DNA of 64,000 bases from Distichodus sexfasciatus (GCA_032718565.1 JAVGVS010000407.1:174501-238500); one strand, 5' to 3'. Counted from the stretch's first letter, positions 1-13,760 are shown. Notes: generated by a model not told the origin, from the sequence alone. Made by a program: numbers and translations.

Positions 1-2495
1 CTTTATTTGCCACATAAATACAATAAATAGTGAAGTTACAATTTGGTTCACTTCCAATGACTAATTTTAAAGAAAGTTAAGCAAATATATGAAATGAAAG
101 AAAACACATAATCTAGAATATTATAAAAGTAAATGTATAATATATAAAATAAACATATACCAGCAGCACCAACCTTGAACCCCTGAACAAGATCCTTTAC
201 CACAAGCCATATGCAAATTGTAGAACCATTATTACACATCTATATAGAATTATACATCTATACAAGCAACAGTATACTGTATCTGATGGTGGACCAGCGG
301 TAGGACAGTTGGTTATGAACATGGAGGTTATGGGATAATGTCTGGCTCTATCCTGTATCCTACACTACCACCACTGACCCTCTGAGTCAGACTCTTAACC
401 CCAAGTTGCTACAGGAAGATTTTACTGTAATTTTCTCTCTCTGTAACTTAAAAGAATCCTGTAGCAAAGGCAAAGTGAAGGCTGATTTTTCCCATCATGG
501 TCACTTCCCTTTTCCCCTAAAACTACCCTCTGGACTAAATTGGGCAGCTTGTTAAATGCATAATAACATGTACATGTTTACAGCTCTTATCATGGTAATC
601 GCCTGACGTAACGCTACGTCCCAACAGGCCATTGCTGGCCGAGACCACAATGAAGCAGTGTAAAGGTGTTGAGCGGCTACTTGTTTGCTAAACCATTACA
701 GACAGTTCAGTGTGCAAGCTGTTTTTCAGGAACAGATGCTTTGCAAAATGTTCCTCAAACAAGATCCAGCCTTACCTTCAAAAACCAATGTTGAAATTAC
801 AGGGGGGGGCACATGAGGTCATGTGTGAGTGATTTATTCCATAAATACTCTATCGTTGGCCTTGTGAGAATGAAGTGCTGTTTCAGGTTCACCACCCAGT
901 GCAGCAACGGGGCTGTGGGCAGTAGCGAAAGTAAAAGAGAGACTGGAAGTTACGCAGTTGGGTTCTTGTGTAAAAAGAGTGTTTCATAAGAATGCTGGTT
1001 TAAGTTCTTCAGGGATCTTTTTGTCTTGTGTAAACTAATGATTTATTTGAGTGGAGAGAAATTATAGTTCTAGTTTTAGATGTTGGTCTCAAGTTAAACA
1101 TATCTTCAAAAAAGCAAGAAGTCCACCTATTGTATTATGGGCAAAAACACTCAGCATTACTGGCCTGGTATACTGATCAGGGGGTCAACTCCCTGACAAC
1201 TGCCCCGACACTTTATGACAGGTTTCTTAATTTTCTTTAATTTTATGTTTTTATTTTATTTGATGTGAAATTCCTTGAACAGCCTGTAGGTTTACATTTC
1301 ACTTCATGAGGTAATTGCACAGCTCTGTAAGAGTCTTGAGTGGTGAATAACAGTGAGTGTGAATGTGAGGTGTGGTGCTCCAGGTGTGTCATGGCTGCCA
1401 GATGGAGACTAAGTCTTGATTGCTGTTGGCTTGGTTTCAGTGCTGATTTACGCCCGGTTATTTTGCTCCTTTGTGTTCGTTCCTTGTTGTTTTGCTCTGA
1501 TTCTGTATCTTAGTTTCTCACTTCCGCTTTGTTTTTGCTTTATTTTTCACCGCTATTTTCTCTTTTCCCCCAGCATATCTTCATTTTGCTCTAAACCCCG
1601 AAAGGAGAAAGCTGAAGGAGAAACCTTTTGCTTTGAAATCATACAACTCCAGCACATTACAAAATGACTGCACATGTTTTTATTATGAATATAACCTTTT
1701 GTTAATAAGATAATAAGTGTTGTTAGAACTGAGCTAAAACCAAGATGTTGTTTGGTCCTCAAGGCTAGTAGGTCAGTAGTTGTGCTAAGGTTTTACATTA
1801 TTGAGGTTTTTGAGAAAATGTAATTGCATGGTTATGGAAGCATTTGCCCACTGTCCCTCAAACACAAACAGACACAAACACAACCTCCTGCTGATTTTAT
1901 TCTGTGGGGAAAAAACTTTATCCTATTAAAAAATATAGTTTGCAAATATAAACAATTAAAATTAGTTGCAATACAACCTTTCTTAGCTATCCTTTAAAAC
2001 ATCATTGTGCAGGTGAGAACAAACTGGAAGATAACTCGTACGACATGCCAACTCTTATTGCAATAGCCCATCTCAAACTCTCTAACCTGCTGTGAATGCC
2101 ATCATGTCCCACGCCACCCTCACGCATCCTAAAAGTGCACTTGAACTGAATGGTAGAATAAAAATAATATTCTTCGACACATCCCACAACACAAGCCACA
2201 AAAATGGCATCCTACAAAAAGAAGTTAAAACTGTTGTTGTGTGATGTTTGTCGGGTTGATGATTACATAGTGGCAGGGGGAATTGAGAGTACAGCCCATT
2301 AGAGAGAAGACACACTGATCAGGTTACTGTTCTCTCTTCATTATTCATCATCTCTTCAGTCGAACAGCCACAGCACCCCCTCTCACCCCATTTTCTTACA
2401 AAAGCCTGACGTGCAGCACCAGTCGGACAACATTTCTAGCCTTAAGAGCCTTATTCTTTAGATTCACCATGGCACTCGGCTCCTGACATTCTGCC
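1..2495. other. Non-coding flank upstream of pjvk
   Basis: No exon of a recognisable gene was found in this AT-rich stretch on either strand; short open frames here have no family resemblance or splice context. A stretch at about 340-480 resembles the 3' region of a common fish retroposon. The last 100 bases before the pjvk start may hold its 5' UTR: an acceptor-like CTTTAG at about 2455-2460 is followed by the context ending in the start codon at 2496. The first bases (TTTATT at 2-7) would read as a polyadenylation signal on the minus strand, so a neighbouring gene could end here, but nothing else supports that. Confidence 0.5.
340..480. repeat. Remnant of a fish SINE/LINE 3' region
   Basis: Contains 'cttaaccccaagttgct' followed by a CAGG-GATT-TGT-like stretch, the pattern seen again near 40095-40140, 58890-58990 and 62620-62720. 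It is typical of the 3' half of widespread fish L2-mobilised retroposons. It is degenerate, with no target-site duplication recognised. Confidence 0.45.
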
Positions 2496-5057
2496 ATGTT
2501 TGCAGCAGCGACTAAAAACTTCGTGAAGCAGGTGGGGGGCAGTGGGCGACTGATTCCGGTCCCAAGTCTCAGCGAGGCAGATCGCTATCAACCCCTCAGC
2601 CTGGTGACCCGAAAGAAGAGGAAACATTTCTGGAAGAAGACCAAGTATGCCTCAACCCCGTTCTCGTTGAAAGACATCCTTGTGGGAGAAAAGGAAATTA
2701 CTGCCGGTAAGGATCCATGCAAAAACACTGTTGAGTTTGGTTAAATACTCATCTTACAGATGGAAGTTTCTAGAACTCAGACTAGTGCTATAGATTAGTG
2801 AATGGTTGGGGAAGTGGTGCAAGGATCAGTGGGCCCAAATCCCAAACCTGTAAAAAGTACCACTGAACTACTCTTGTGCAGGAGACCAACCTCTAAACAC
2901 GGCCTGTTGAATGCCAAATTTCTGCCTCCTGCCTGTTAAATGTGCGGTGCTGTTTTCACAGTGACAAATACTCACTAGCTCTTACCTTGTTCTAGTGGTA
3001 TAATCACATTTAAAATAATTATTAAAGGTAACAGTGCAATCTACAAACCATAGACCATCTCATATTCCTTCTACCTTTATCAACACTGGTTAATTTCTGA
3101 CCACAACTGACCTGTAATTATTTTGATGTAAGGCTGTTTTCAGCACGATTTATTGTATACACCAGTTTCACTACTTACGTTAAGATCTGATTATTCATTT
3201 TTGGGTACTAGGGGTGGCCTCCTACCAGCTTCTCAACTACGAAGACAAGTCCAATGTGGACCTAAACGGCCGTCTTGCAAACCATCTGATTCATGACGTG
3301 GGCGTCAACATTGGCAGCTCAGACTCTGTGGAAGTCAAAGCTTCGTTCGGGAGTGTGACAAAACATGAGGTGGAGGTTCCAACCTTACTGCGGGAACTGA
3401 CCTCAAGGTATTGGTTCATAGCAGCTTCTCTCTCAATGGCAGGAATATTACCTACATAATTGACAGGCTTGTTTGGGAATGCTTTGGACATGAATTTATT
3501 CTTTTCATATAGAAAAGTTGATCTGGACCACTGTCTGGTTCGTCAGTCAAAGGAAAGTGGGAGGACGGTGCTGTGTGTGGTCATGGAGAGTGTTCGCACC
3601 ACACGCCAGTGTTCTCTCACCGTCCATGCTGGTGTTCGCAGGACTATGACTGTAAACACACACACATACAATTGTCTATGATCTGTCAACGCAAACATTT
3701 GAGCATTTCCTAAACCCCTCCTTCAGTTTCAGATTGCTGACGTCCATAACCCCAAAGTCTGCGATAAAGCCATCGTCATTCCAGCCCACACCACCATAGC
3801 CTTCAGCGTTTTCGAGCTCTACGTGCGACTTGATGGGCGACTAGGTAAGCCCACTTTGCAGGATCAGGTTAACCAGTTCATTTGTGTTTAATATGCTCCA
3901 AACTAGGGCGGCACAGTGGCGCAGTGGTTAGCGCTGCCTCCTCACAGTGAGAAGGTCCCAAGTTCGACCCCCGGGTCGGCCGTAGGCTCCTTTTGTGTGA
4001 AGTTCCTCCGGGTGCTCCGGTTTCCTCCCACAGTCCAAAAGCATGCATTGTAGGTAGTGTGATTGTGTGCGTGTGTGTGCCCTGCGGTGTGTTGGTGCTT
4101 GTCCAGGGTTGAGCCCGTGGTTCTCGGATAAGCTCTGGTACTCCACGTGACCCCAGTTGTGACTGAGCAGTTTGGGTAATGAATTAACGAATTGATGTTT
4201 TCTGGACAGATATATGTGTGGCACCAGAGTCAGTAGGAGGCTTCGAGAAGGAACAGATCCGTGAGGAACTTGGAGGATTCATTGCCCGGAATTCTGTGGG
4301 CAGACTAAGGAGGTTTCTGTCAGGAATCATTTATGGAAATCCTTTTAGAGCAGGTAATTCTTCTTGAAACTGACCTACATTGGACCTAAAGTCACTTGAA
4401 GTAATCCATAGAATGTCCCTTTTATGAGATATTATTGAGAGCTTAAGAGTTCGTTTTAAATGATGTTCAGAAATGATGTACCAACTAGTTGCGAGCAACA
4501 GAACTGTCTTCATAACAAAGACCTCATGCTCACAACGAAACTTATTTTGCTGGTGTTAAAATATCTCATCACACAAAAATATTACATTTTTTGCTCAGTT
4601 GTTCCTTTAGGGGCTCCATACTGTTGTTGATGGTACTAATGGAGGTTCTAGCCATAAGCAAGCTGCCAGTCACCTTCTCCTTATGCTCCCATGGTTGATT
4701 CCTGACCCCTTGACCCAAACTTTGTGCCACTCCCAACATGATGTTCTTCACCCCACAGATGACAGAACTTTTGAGGAGCTCACCCACTCTGACATGTACA
4801 TGGACGACGTGACAGACTACTACGACAAAGCAGCTAGCATGGGAGACCTGTCCTCCTCGTACCTGCGGGAGGACAAACACACACGAGTTAACCTGCTCAA
4901 CCAGAACATCCCCAAAGGCCCCTGTGCCCTCTGCGGAATGGGTCACCAGCGACGGGAAACCGTCTACGGATGTCTGGAGTGTTCCTCAGGAGGCCAGAAG
5001 TATGTTCGGCTGCATGCTGTGCCCTGCTTCGACCTGTGGCACAAAAGCTTGCGGTGA
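2496..5057 (+). CDS. pjvk: Pejvakin (gasdermin family, deafness-associated)
   Basis: Six coding exons, read from splice signals and phase: 2496-2706, 3212-3407, 3513-3651, 3727-3844, 4210-4353 and 4759-5057. Together they give 1,107 nt (368 residues plus stop); human pejvakin is 352. The N-terminus begins MFAAATKNFVKQVGGSGRLI, the conserved gasdermin/pejvakin start, followed by a basic RKKRKHFWKK stretch. The C-terminal exon carries the pejvakin-specific cysteine/histidine cluster (CALCGM, YGCLECS, then VRLHAVPCFDLWH), a probable zinc-binding module, and the conserved PAHTTIAFSVFEL block lies in exon 4. Known role: hair-cell and auditory-neuron protein linked to peroxisome turnover after oxidative stress and to hair-bundle maintenance; loss causes DFNB59 deafness. 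All junctions are GT-AG and in frame, with no damage seen, so it appears intact. The next gene, senp2, is convergent. Confidence 0.93.
3905..4200 (+). repeat. tRNA-derived SINE-like repeat in pjvk intron 4
   Basis: Begins GGGCGGCACAGTGGCGCAGT, a motif common in teleost genomes. It has a pol III A-box-like TGGCGCAGTGG and, about 40 bases on, a B-box-like AGTTCGACCCC. The unit continues through 'tcctccgggtgctccggttt' and ends just before the acceptor of exon 5, so the element abuts the 3' splice site without disturbing it. Confidence 0.75.
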
Positions 5058-5545
5058 AGGCAGGTTTTAGTGAAATTAGTCTTGGTGCTACAGAATGGAA
5101 TGGAATGGATTTGCATGTACAGACTGAGCCTAGTTTGGAAAGGGGGAGTTGCTTGGTTTCTTATGAATTTGGCCGTATTTGGAAGTCTAAGGGTAGGTGG
5201 GGAGGTTTACAGGGATCCTTGTTGGATCTATTTTTTAATCCAGGATTTTTGGTGCCAGTTCAGATTGGCACACCAGCTTAAACTCTTACCTAAATTTTCA
5301 ATCCTTGACCAGCCACAAATCTGCACTGTCCAGCCATTTAATATCTTAAACAGCATCCTCTTGTTTCCAAAAAGCCTTCAGTGTTGACAGTTTATGTGAC
5401 AAAGGTATGAAGATGTTTTTAAGAAACACATTTTACATACAATGTGCAGGATGTGTTTTGGGCATTGTATGTAATAATATTTTTTATTAATATTACACTT
5501 AGATCAGGATAAGATTTCACATCTAATAAAAGCAGGGCATGTAAC
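5058..5545 (+). terminator. pjvk 3' UTR with poly(A) signal
   Basis: Non-coding sequence after the pjvk stop. A canonical AATAAA lies at about 5525-5530, roughly 470 bases after the stop codon, and is the first good signal, so the transcript probably ends near 5545. Confidence 0.5.
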
Positions 5546-7766
5546 TGTCGTTTAGGCTCATGGTCAAAAATGATGTACATATATTACAAAGCTGGTTTCT
5601 TTTGCTTGAAAATGTTATGGTGCTTATCTTGTTTACACATCAGCTGTAAAGTCTAGATCTTTCTTTGAGGTGGTATTTTGGCGCTATCATGTGCAGGTCA
5701 GCAGGTAAGTGACCAGAGCAGATCCTCTTTCTCTCACGAGTACCAGCTGCTGACTTGTCTGTCACACACCGGTACTTGAATAATTGAGTGTTAATAATAA
5801 ATTAAACAGCGGCTCACGTGAGGGCAGGAGGTGTGTTTCGTCCTTCCTCGGGGGAACCAGGCTGGTTTTTCCATGTGTAATTCAGGTCAGTGCTGTGAGG
5901 AACAACTTTGGTCTACACTGAGGAGAACCTTCTAGAGCAGACCAATGGGCCTCATTCACCAGCCATTCGTAACAAGAAATTAGTTGTAAAAAGATTTTCA
6001 TAAAAACCTAAAAGGTGCCTGAGCTCCAGTGTTTGTTAAAAACTCACTGGTGGGTAATATTTGGTATGAATGAAATCTGAAGTCTTCACAGCTACTGTTT
6101 ACTGCTGATCGAGGGCAGGTCTGTCCTGCTTGTGTCAAAGCTTTATGAATCTGCTCAGCTTCTTTAATGGTAATAGCCTCCTGTATAACGGCAGCTTGCC
6201 TGGCTGTGAAACACTTTTGTAAAACTGATGTAATTTGTAGAAAATGTGCATGTTTGGGGTACCAGTATATTGAGGAAAGTGACAGCACCACCTGGTGTTG
6301 ACAGTAGTCACACTTACATTTGAATTTGGATTAAAAATTGGAAGTTTGCTGTCAAAAGTTCAACAGCTGAACTAAAGTAAATAAAATAACTTTCAGTGTG
6401 AAAAAAAGTTGTCAGACTGCAGTCATGGATTAAATGAATGTTTCACAGAATGTAGACTGTTCTGTCTCTCTCACACAGACACACACACGGAGATATCGTT
6501 GTAGAGGTATACAAATTATGGCACCAAACTGCTTTTACTGATTCTTTATTCATTAAAAAAATAATTACCACCATTCTGCACTAATAAAATCAGTAGACCT
6601 CGTCATCTCTTTAACAGAATGAAGCTCAGATGCTGCCGTTCACTGCAAACTCTCATTAAACACAAGATATAAAGATATTACTAGTAATACTCAAGAAACA
6701 TCAAAATACTTGCTTCTTTAACACAAACAGCTTCTCTTTAGTTCTGTTCTACATCTCAGGAGGGAGCAAGAGACAGAATTTTTCACTGAAACACAGTCAG
6801 GATCAGGGCAAGTTGATCAACAGGTAAGGAATGTAACACTGGTGAGGACGAAAGAGTTGTGCATCAGTCTGTCTGTATTTGAGAGCCAGAGATCATGCAG
6901 TTGTGGACAGAACCATATTTGTTGAAAATGCTACTTGCTGCTCCGTTTACAGGTCCAGTCTTACCTGCGCTCACCTGGAACAGCACACAATGTTTAATAG
7001 GAAGGACAATGAGCAGATGCATTTGGTATAATTTACACCATTTCCAAACCAGTCCAAATCAGCACACATTATGGACATAGCTGGATATAATGAAAACATG
7101 AAATATATATTAAAAGTTTAAGAACCTCTGCTATAGTACAGTACCGACCCTTGTAAATGCCTCAGTCCAGGCATGTAAAAGCCTTTCAACACTTTCCATC
7201 TGTTCTAATTAAGCATTTAAGATTAGCGAACAAGGACAAAACAAATGTGTCAAGGCACTTGAGGCAGGGTCTGTACATCTACTTCAGGACAAATCCACTC
7301 TGTTGAATAAATACGGTCGCTTCTAGCACACTCTTTTGCAGCAAATAAATAAGCGAACAGCTCCTCTTGCTCGGACACGGCGGCCAGTGTGTAAAAATAC
7401 TGTACATCCATCGAGGTCAGCCAACATGGCCAAAAATCAAGATTATGAATCAGACAGCCCCACTTCCCACACTCGGGAAACCGTCCTGAACCAACAAACG
7501 TACATTCAAATTCTCCCAATGGTGCATCCACACACAGGCTAATAATATAACATTCTAGGAATGACAAGGTGCTTTTTGGAGAAAGCTGCCTAAACTCCTG
7601 ATTTGATTTGGCCTCTACATGTTCCAGTCCAGTATCCCCTGCTGAACTACACATCAGCACGCTTTACAGACGGGGGCGAGACAGACTGCAGGATGGGGCA
7701 GGACGACGTGGAGAAGCCGTGGTGGTCTGCCGCTTTGGTCAACGTTCAGTTCTCCGTCCCCTCAAA
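5546..7766. other. Intergenic region and probable senp2 3' UTR
   Basis: This lies between the convergent genes pjvk and senp2. No exon was recognised. On the minus strand an AATAAA is present at about 6545-6550, so the senp2 3' UTR could be up to 1.2 kb long. A stretch starting about 5948 with 'gggcctcattcaccagc' looks like the edge of a DNA transposon remnant, but no matching inverted end was found. Confidence 0.4.
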
Positions 7767-10700
7767 CTAACGCAAGAGTCTTTGCTTCAGAATCTCCCAG
7801 ATCATTGTCTTCCGGAAATATGGCATGTGACACTGGAAGGAAGAATCAGATTTTAGTTAAAGGAGGAGCTCTTGCTGTGGTCAGTTGAGAAATGGGAGGC
7901 GATCTATAGTGTTGGCACAATGTAATCTATAGAATCTACAGGTGTGTGTGTGTGTACCTGTCTGAAAGTAAAGGGGCGTCCACAGGCAATATAGTCAGCA
8001 TACTTGCATGCAAACACACCACAGTCACTCCCGTTCTTCTGCTGGGGAAGTTCCTAGGTTTGTTTTACAACATTGTATTTATTGCAACCCAGACCAACAT
8101 CTTGGATCTATAAATATTAATTATTCCATTCTATCACAATGAGGATCATACTTACAGAAGCTCGCAAGCTGGTCACTGTCCACTTTGAGATTTCCAGGTC
8201 TTTTCCTTTCTTCACCTTGTGCTCCTCCTTCAGGTACGTTCTAGTGAGGGGTTAAAAATAATCGTTTAGCCAGGTGATGGAGTGCAGCAACTCTGCCTCA
8301 GTGGCAAACTGTTCCTATAGAAGAGCAGCTCTGCCACTTACAGGATCAAGTTGCAGATGTCGTCATGCCTCTGGCCCATAGAGTCATACGACCTGATGGC
8401 CCTGCTTCTGAAATCAACAGCCTGCAGGAGAGACAACAAGCAGACAGCGCTCCTTAGTAACAGATCTACAGGCTGTAAACCAAAATAATGTGGCTCAGAA
8501 TAGTTAAAAGTGCAAACAACTTCCTCTCAACTTCAAAATGAGTGTCTGTAAATTAATAACATAAAATACATTTCTGAAGGACAGCACACTCCCAACAATA
8601 TATCAAAACTACAACCTTCACAAGAATGCTCATGCAGCTGTTCTAGAGGTCCAAAAGCTAACGTCAAGTACTAAAAGAGGAACTCAAACACTGTGGAAGA
8701 GGGCAGATTCTGGCCAGTGACTCACAGCGAGGGACCAGTGGACACCTAGGTGAAGGGGGATGAGGACGACGTCGAATGAGAAGAGGTCCACAGCCTTGGT
8801 CCAGCGACGGACGGCCGCGTGACCGCCCCCGTGCAACTTGGGGAAGAAGAAGGTACTGAAGCAGTAAACCTTCCTCCCGCCTGCTTCCTGCTCGCTTCGT
8901 GCCATCACCAAGTTCATGTAGAAATTTATCACCTGGTAGGGGTTTGGGGAGAGGATTTAACACGGAATATATAATACTACTCACAGAAAATTAACTAACG
9001 AGGACCTGAACACAAACGCATGAATCATTTCCAGAAAACGTTCCCAGTTCCGGGAAGGTAAAATCCTCAGATTGGCAGGCATTGTACAATCACTAGAGTT
9101 TATACTTCCAAACAATAGTGAAACGGTTTAAACCAAACCAGTTTCATCATGGCTAGGTTTGTATCCAGCAAATTGCTTCAGCAGCTTTTCACATTTGGAC
9201 AAATCTTAAGTTCTCCTAAACTCCTGGAAGATTTATGAGTTGCCCTGCATTACCTGTGATTCTGACTGAACATTCTTGCCAGAGATTTATACGTTCACTG
9301 GCCTAAAACTCCAACGAGATGACATCAGGCCAGTCTTCTGAGCTCGTACCTCATCATTGAGCCAGCTGCCCTCCTGCAAGGTTGCCAGATCCCGCTGCGT
9401 GATGCGGAGTTTGAAAGCGCTGCTCAGAACCAGGTTTGGATCTCTCTGTGCAAGAGCAGCACTGACCTCCTGCTGCATCTCCTGTAAGCAATAACACAAC
9501 TTCCAAAACTCCACCAGGTTTCAATTGATGTTATGTGGCCCTGTTCATTACTACATACATTTCACACTTTTAAATTTAATGTCAAATGCAAGTGCAGAAG
9601 TTGAGGCAGCACACCTTAGTGAGCCGGGGGAACTCCTCATCCAGAAGCCTCCTCGTGTCAGTCAGGGGCTTGTGCCTCGTTTGTACGGTTGGCTGAGACC
9701 CTCTGTCCTTCAAGTTTAGCCTCGTCTCTACCTCTACCGAGAGGTCCACGTCTACAGGCTGCAAGAACGTGAGAGTAAAAACAATCAACAAAACCTCATT
9801 ACTACAAAAAAAATGCAGACCACAGCACAAATGATCAGCCTAGAGTATCCAGTGACAGACCGGACGTGCAATGCTCCTTACCACTGTTGTAGTGGAAGAC
9901 TTTTCATCTGGTCTCTTGTCATCATTGCGAGTGATATCAACCAGTCTGCAGTAAACAGTGGCGTATATATGTTTTAAAAATCTTTTTAAAAAAGTTTACA
10001 CTTAACAAAAAAAAATACATATTAAGTGTTACCTGTCCTTTGAGTGATTTAATAGTGTTGAATCCCTCCACGCTGACACACTGGGAACTGAACAGATTTC
10101 ACAATAAAGGCCAACTCTCAGGTACTGCTGAATAGATTTGTTTGTGTGCGCGTCTGTGTTCAACTTACGTCGGGCTGGAGCAGTTTTGCTGATTTCAGAA
10201 GTGCGGCTTAAAGATTTGTGACTATCCAAGGGATATGTTGAGCTAAAAGAAATGAACCAAAGTGTCAGTCAATGTAACTAGACCAAGCAGATCAAATCAG
10301 GGTTAGTTGGTACTAGGCTAGGTCTTCTACTGAAGCAAAATTCCTTTGCTAGGTTGCTAACTAACATAAAATTCTACCAGTCAGCACTAAGTCCTTTGCA
10401 TCGAAACTCTTTGCAGTGCTGGCTCCTCAGTGGTGGAATCAACTTCCGCTTGCCATTAGAACGGCTGAGTCCCTTGCTGTCTTCAAATGTCGTCTGAAGA
10501 CACACCTCTTCAAAGAGTATCTAGGGGACTAATTTACCTTTTATGTAAACCTTTAAAAAATAAAAATAAAAATAAAAAACCCACTAACATGTGTCTGTCT
10601 GAACTTCTTTCCTCTAACCCATTCTTTTTCGTTAAAGTATAAAACTTAGTCTGTGGTAGTTTGGTTTAACTACAGATGTCGACATAGCTTATGGATCTAG

Positions 10701-13259
10701 GAACAGTTGTGGACTACAAAGCACTGTTGTAAGTCGCTCTGGATAAGAGCGTCTGCTAAATACTGTAAATGTAAATGTAATGTAAAATGTAAGTCCCACT
10801 GGTGCCAACGTAACACCGCAGTTCTGGTACTGTTAATTATCCTTAATCAATGGAAATAAGAGTTAGAAATGAGGTTTGCTTTATTTTAGATATCTTGGTA
10901 CACAACAGGCTATAGCACCCAGGCCTAAAATAAATAAACATGGTTTAGAATATGTTCTTACATTGGAGGTTTCACCCGCCCAAACGGTAGTGGCTTGTTT
11001 TTCGAGTACTTCTCCGACACCATCTCCACCAGTTTTCTGTAGTGTTCTCTGTCACTTTCCTTCAGAGCCTAAATAATAGCAATGTAGCAGTCATACAATG
11101 AGATCTTGACAGGTCATGTTAAGCTGTATGACAAACTGTCTGTATCAACCTAATCATTACACAAAGATTTTGTTCAGCATTAGCCATTTTTTTGCTCCTT
11201 ACCTCCTCCACAGCGAGGCAGGGTTTATGGGTTCGACTGGGGGGCTCTGTGTCCGGCAGCCCAAGGCCAGCACGAGAAGGAAACAGCTGCAGGGACCTCC
11301 TGTGTGGACGCTCTCTTTGCCTCTCATGGTTTCCCACACAGAGTACAGATCTATCGCGGTAAAAAAAAAACCCACTGTTGAGCACATCTGACATGTTAAA
11401 TGTATTCACTGCAGAGACGTGTTACCAAAGGTAGAATTGTTTGGTTAGCATGATAACGAAAACCTCCAAAATCTTACAACACGCTGAAAGAGCTGTTCCC
11501 ACTGGAAAAGCTTGACTTCTGACATAAATAAAATGTTAACACCACCTAGATAAGCAAGAATTCCTGCTTTCAGGAATACGGCCACAAGTGCAGTGATGCA
11601 AGTAATGCTAAAATTAATGAACAATTACGTTTATTTTCTACTTACTCAGGTTTTCGTATTAGGGGCTGGGCACTTTGGCAGAAATTTGGCACAGTCCTCT
11701 CTTTACTAACAAGCCCCATTTCCCTCTGTTTTTCTAAATTGGCATACAGAAATGGAGTGTTAATGGAAGATCAGCTCTACAAATCAACTAAACCAACACT
11801 AAGGCTGGTTTAACATGGTAAAATCCAGCTCTGAACATCTTTACATACCCATTTTAACATCACCATTGACCACCATCCATTTATTTAGACTGTTGCTATG
11901 AATTTCGTCAATTCCCATTACAGCAACATGCCCAACCTGGGTGGAAAGTGAGAAACACATCAGCATGTATGGAGGTCTAGAGTACATACTAGTGTCCATT
12001 TTTGGTGCTACCAAACCTGTGTTCCCCCATCATCCACATCACTTTGATAATGACAGGACTTGTGTTGTCTTAAACGAAGCAAGCCTGCAATCCCTGCAAA
12101 GGTCTTCTTAACGATTCTGACAATCACATCTGAAGTGAACAATAAACATAAAAATGTACACAAGTTGATCTAATGCACATTGATGCGCTGTCATTACAGC
12201 ATAAAGAAGTCACAAATAAGTGTCCAGTTACCTCGTCTTGGTCGTTTGATCTCCAGGTGTTCTGATGAACTGTCAGGGGAGTGGACACTAAATTAAACAC
12301 AACAGGGTAGCAACAATGTTAGTGTTAAGCTAAATGTAATCCTATTGAATCTAGTGTTAAACCCAAGTAGAACTGCACAATATATTTTCAGCATCCCTGC
12401 TATGAGCAGCAATTTACACAATCTCATAAGTAATCCAGAAAAGATGCCTGTTGGACATTATATTGTGTGATTATTATATTGTATTGTATTTCTTGTATGA
12501 AGAAACTTTCATTCACACAAAAGCCTTCAGAACCAACACTCTGACCTTTTCCCCTATCCACTCCCCTAAAAGTGAGCCAATAATTCTAGAATGATTACTT
12601 CTTTTCAAGTAGTAAGACTACAGGTCGATTTCATTTGATCTGGTGGTTGAAGTCACACTTCTTTTCATTTGTAGTCGTAGTTTCAGGTTTAGTTCATACA
12701 AATAAAACTAGACTTGTTTACATAGCTTGTAACTCAGCACCGTTACATCTCCGTGTGGGTCAGTACTGCCAGTTAATACTGATCGTCGTTAGGCTAGGAG
12801 GCTAAGCTTGGCTACCTTTACATACAGCTAACTCAACAGCACCTTTCCGTGAATTACTCGATTAACTGTCTGGTAAAACACACCAAGTTTGCACTCTAAA
12901 ACAACAATAAGAAGAAATGTCATTCATGGGTGAGGTTAGTGGGGAGTTAGTGAGGTTTACGATAAGGTTCAGGCTAAATGGCTAACGGTGCTAATTGTAG
13001 CTAGTGAGATACTAACATCGCTAACAGAGTTCGTAAGCTACAGTTAAAATGTGTTTTGGCTAAAACAGGGGGTTAAAAGGGTTACTCGGTGTAAACAGCA
13101 AGGCATTTAGCGTTCTGACCTCTGGTAGTGGCGCTTGGCGGGCCTGTAGCTGCGCGGCTGCGGGTGTGTGTTTGGAGCCTGAGGCGGCGCGCTGACGGAA
13201 TCTCCTCCAGAAAAAGGCACGAAGAGCGACGAGAGTCCGTCAACTATCCATTCATACAT
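7767..13259 (-). CDS. senp2: Sentrin/SUMO-specific protease 2
   Basis: About 17 coding exons on the minus strand, 5' to 3' approximately: 13259-13120, 12287-12232, 12129-12017, 11936-11849, 11733-11646, 11350-11203, 11068-10962, 10242-10169, 10087-10033, 9945-9882, 9759-9615, 9482-9348, 8932-8726, 8421-8342, 8240-8156, 8053-7958 and 7832-7767. The model gives about 580 residues; human SENP2 has 589. The N-terminus MYEWIVDGLSSLF matches the SENP2 amphipathic start, and a basic KRPRR (likely nuclear import signal) lies in exon 2. The C-terminal ULP1-type C48 protease domain includes ITQRDLATLQEGSWLNDEV and WTKAVDLF. The catalytic triad is present: His in GVHWSLA, Asp in the following AVDFR and Cys in NGSDCGVFACKYADYI. 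Known role: matures SUMO precursors and deconjugates SUMO, mainly in the nucleus and at nuclear pores. SENP1 is the alternative, but the N-terminus favours SENP2. Confidence 0.9.
10385..10800 (+). mobile_element. 3' end of an L2-type LINE in a senp2 intron
   Basis: The plus strand encodes the typical C-terminal tail of an L2-type reverse-transcriptase ORF: PLAIRTAESLAVFKCRLKTH then LFKEYLGD and a stop, at about 10447-10535. It is followed by the conserved 3' tail 'cgctctggataagagcgtct' near 10736 and a degenerate AATGTA repeat. The copy is 5'-truncated and lies antisense to senp2. Confidence 0.8.
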
Positions 13260-13560
13260 CACAGACCACCAGGAGGAGTGGGCCGCGCCAGGTAATGCCA
13301 GGATCTACACCGGAGTTGTTAGCCGACGAGCGAGATTTCCAATCGACATCGACCGCGACTACGCTATCTCCCTCTCGTTAGCCGACTAGCCGCGTAGCTT
13401 CATGTGGCGGAGGCGCTCGCGCTCTTTAAGGCGGTAGGGACGTGGGCTCGGTAACGGCGGGCTCGAGCATTACGTAAGAGCGCGCGCCCGACACAGCACT
13501 CGCGACCACGCGCCCCACCGCCGCACGGGCTACCGAGCTGCAACAGGGGGGCTGCTTATG
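13260..13560 (-). promoter_or_regulatory. CpG-rich senp2 promoter and 5' UTR
   Basis: The sequence just upstream of the senp2 start becomes abruptly GC- and CpG-rich, with many CGCG and GCGC words between about 13310 and 13540, while flanking DNA is AT-rich. This is typical of a vertebrate housekeeping CpG-island promoter. No single transcription start can be fixed from sequence alone. Confidence 0.65.
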
Positions 13561-13760
13561 TGTTAAGAAGAATTTTACCAAATGTAAATGTAAATGTTTT
13601 TTTAACTAAGCTTTGCTAAGTGTGTCTGTAGGAAATCTGTGAGACTTTGTCTTCGTGTTTCAAAGTAAACTTAATGTCTTCACAACTTTTTAGTTTTTAA
13701 AAGAGAAGAATAGAAAATAATGTCTGACCTTGTGTTATGATGTCAGTATTACCTAATTAT

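Noticed and set aside
5998..6291. 97-codon minus-strand open frame near a transposon-like edge
   Set aside because: No recognisable domain. It may be old transposon sequence starting near 5948, but no terminal inverted repeat pair was found, so it is not called as a gene or element.
9893..10242. Alternative acceptors for senp2 exon 9 (after TTCAG near 10125 or CCCAG near 10082)
   Set aside because: Both lead to stops in the required phase; the acceptor giving LPSVSAWRDSTLLNHSKD keeps the frame.
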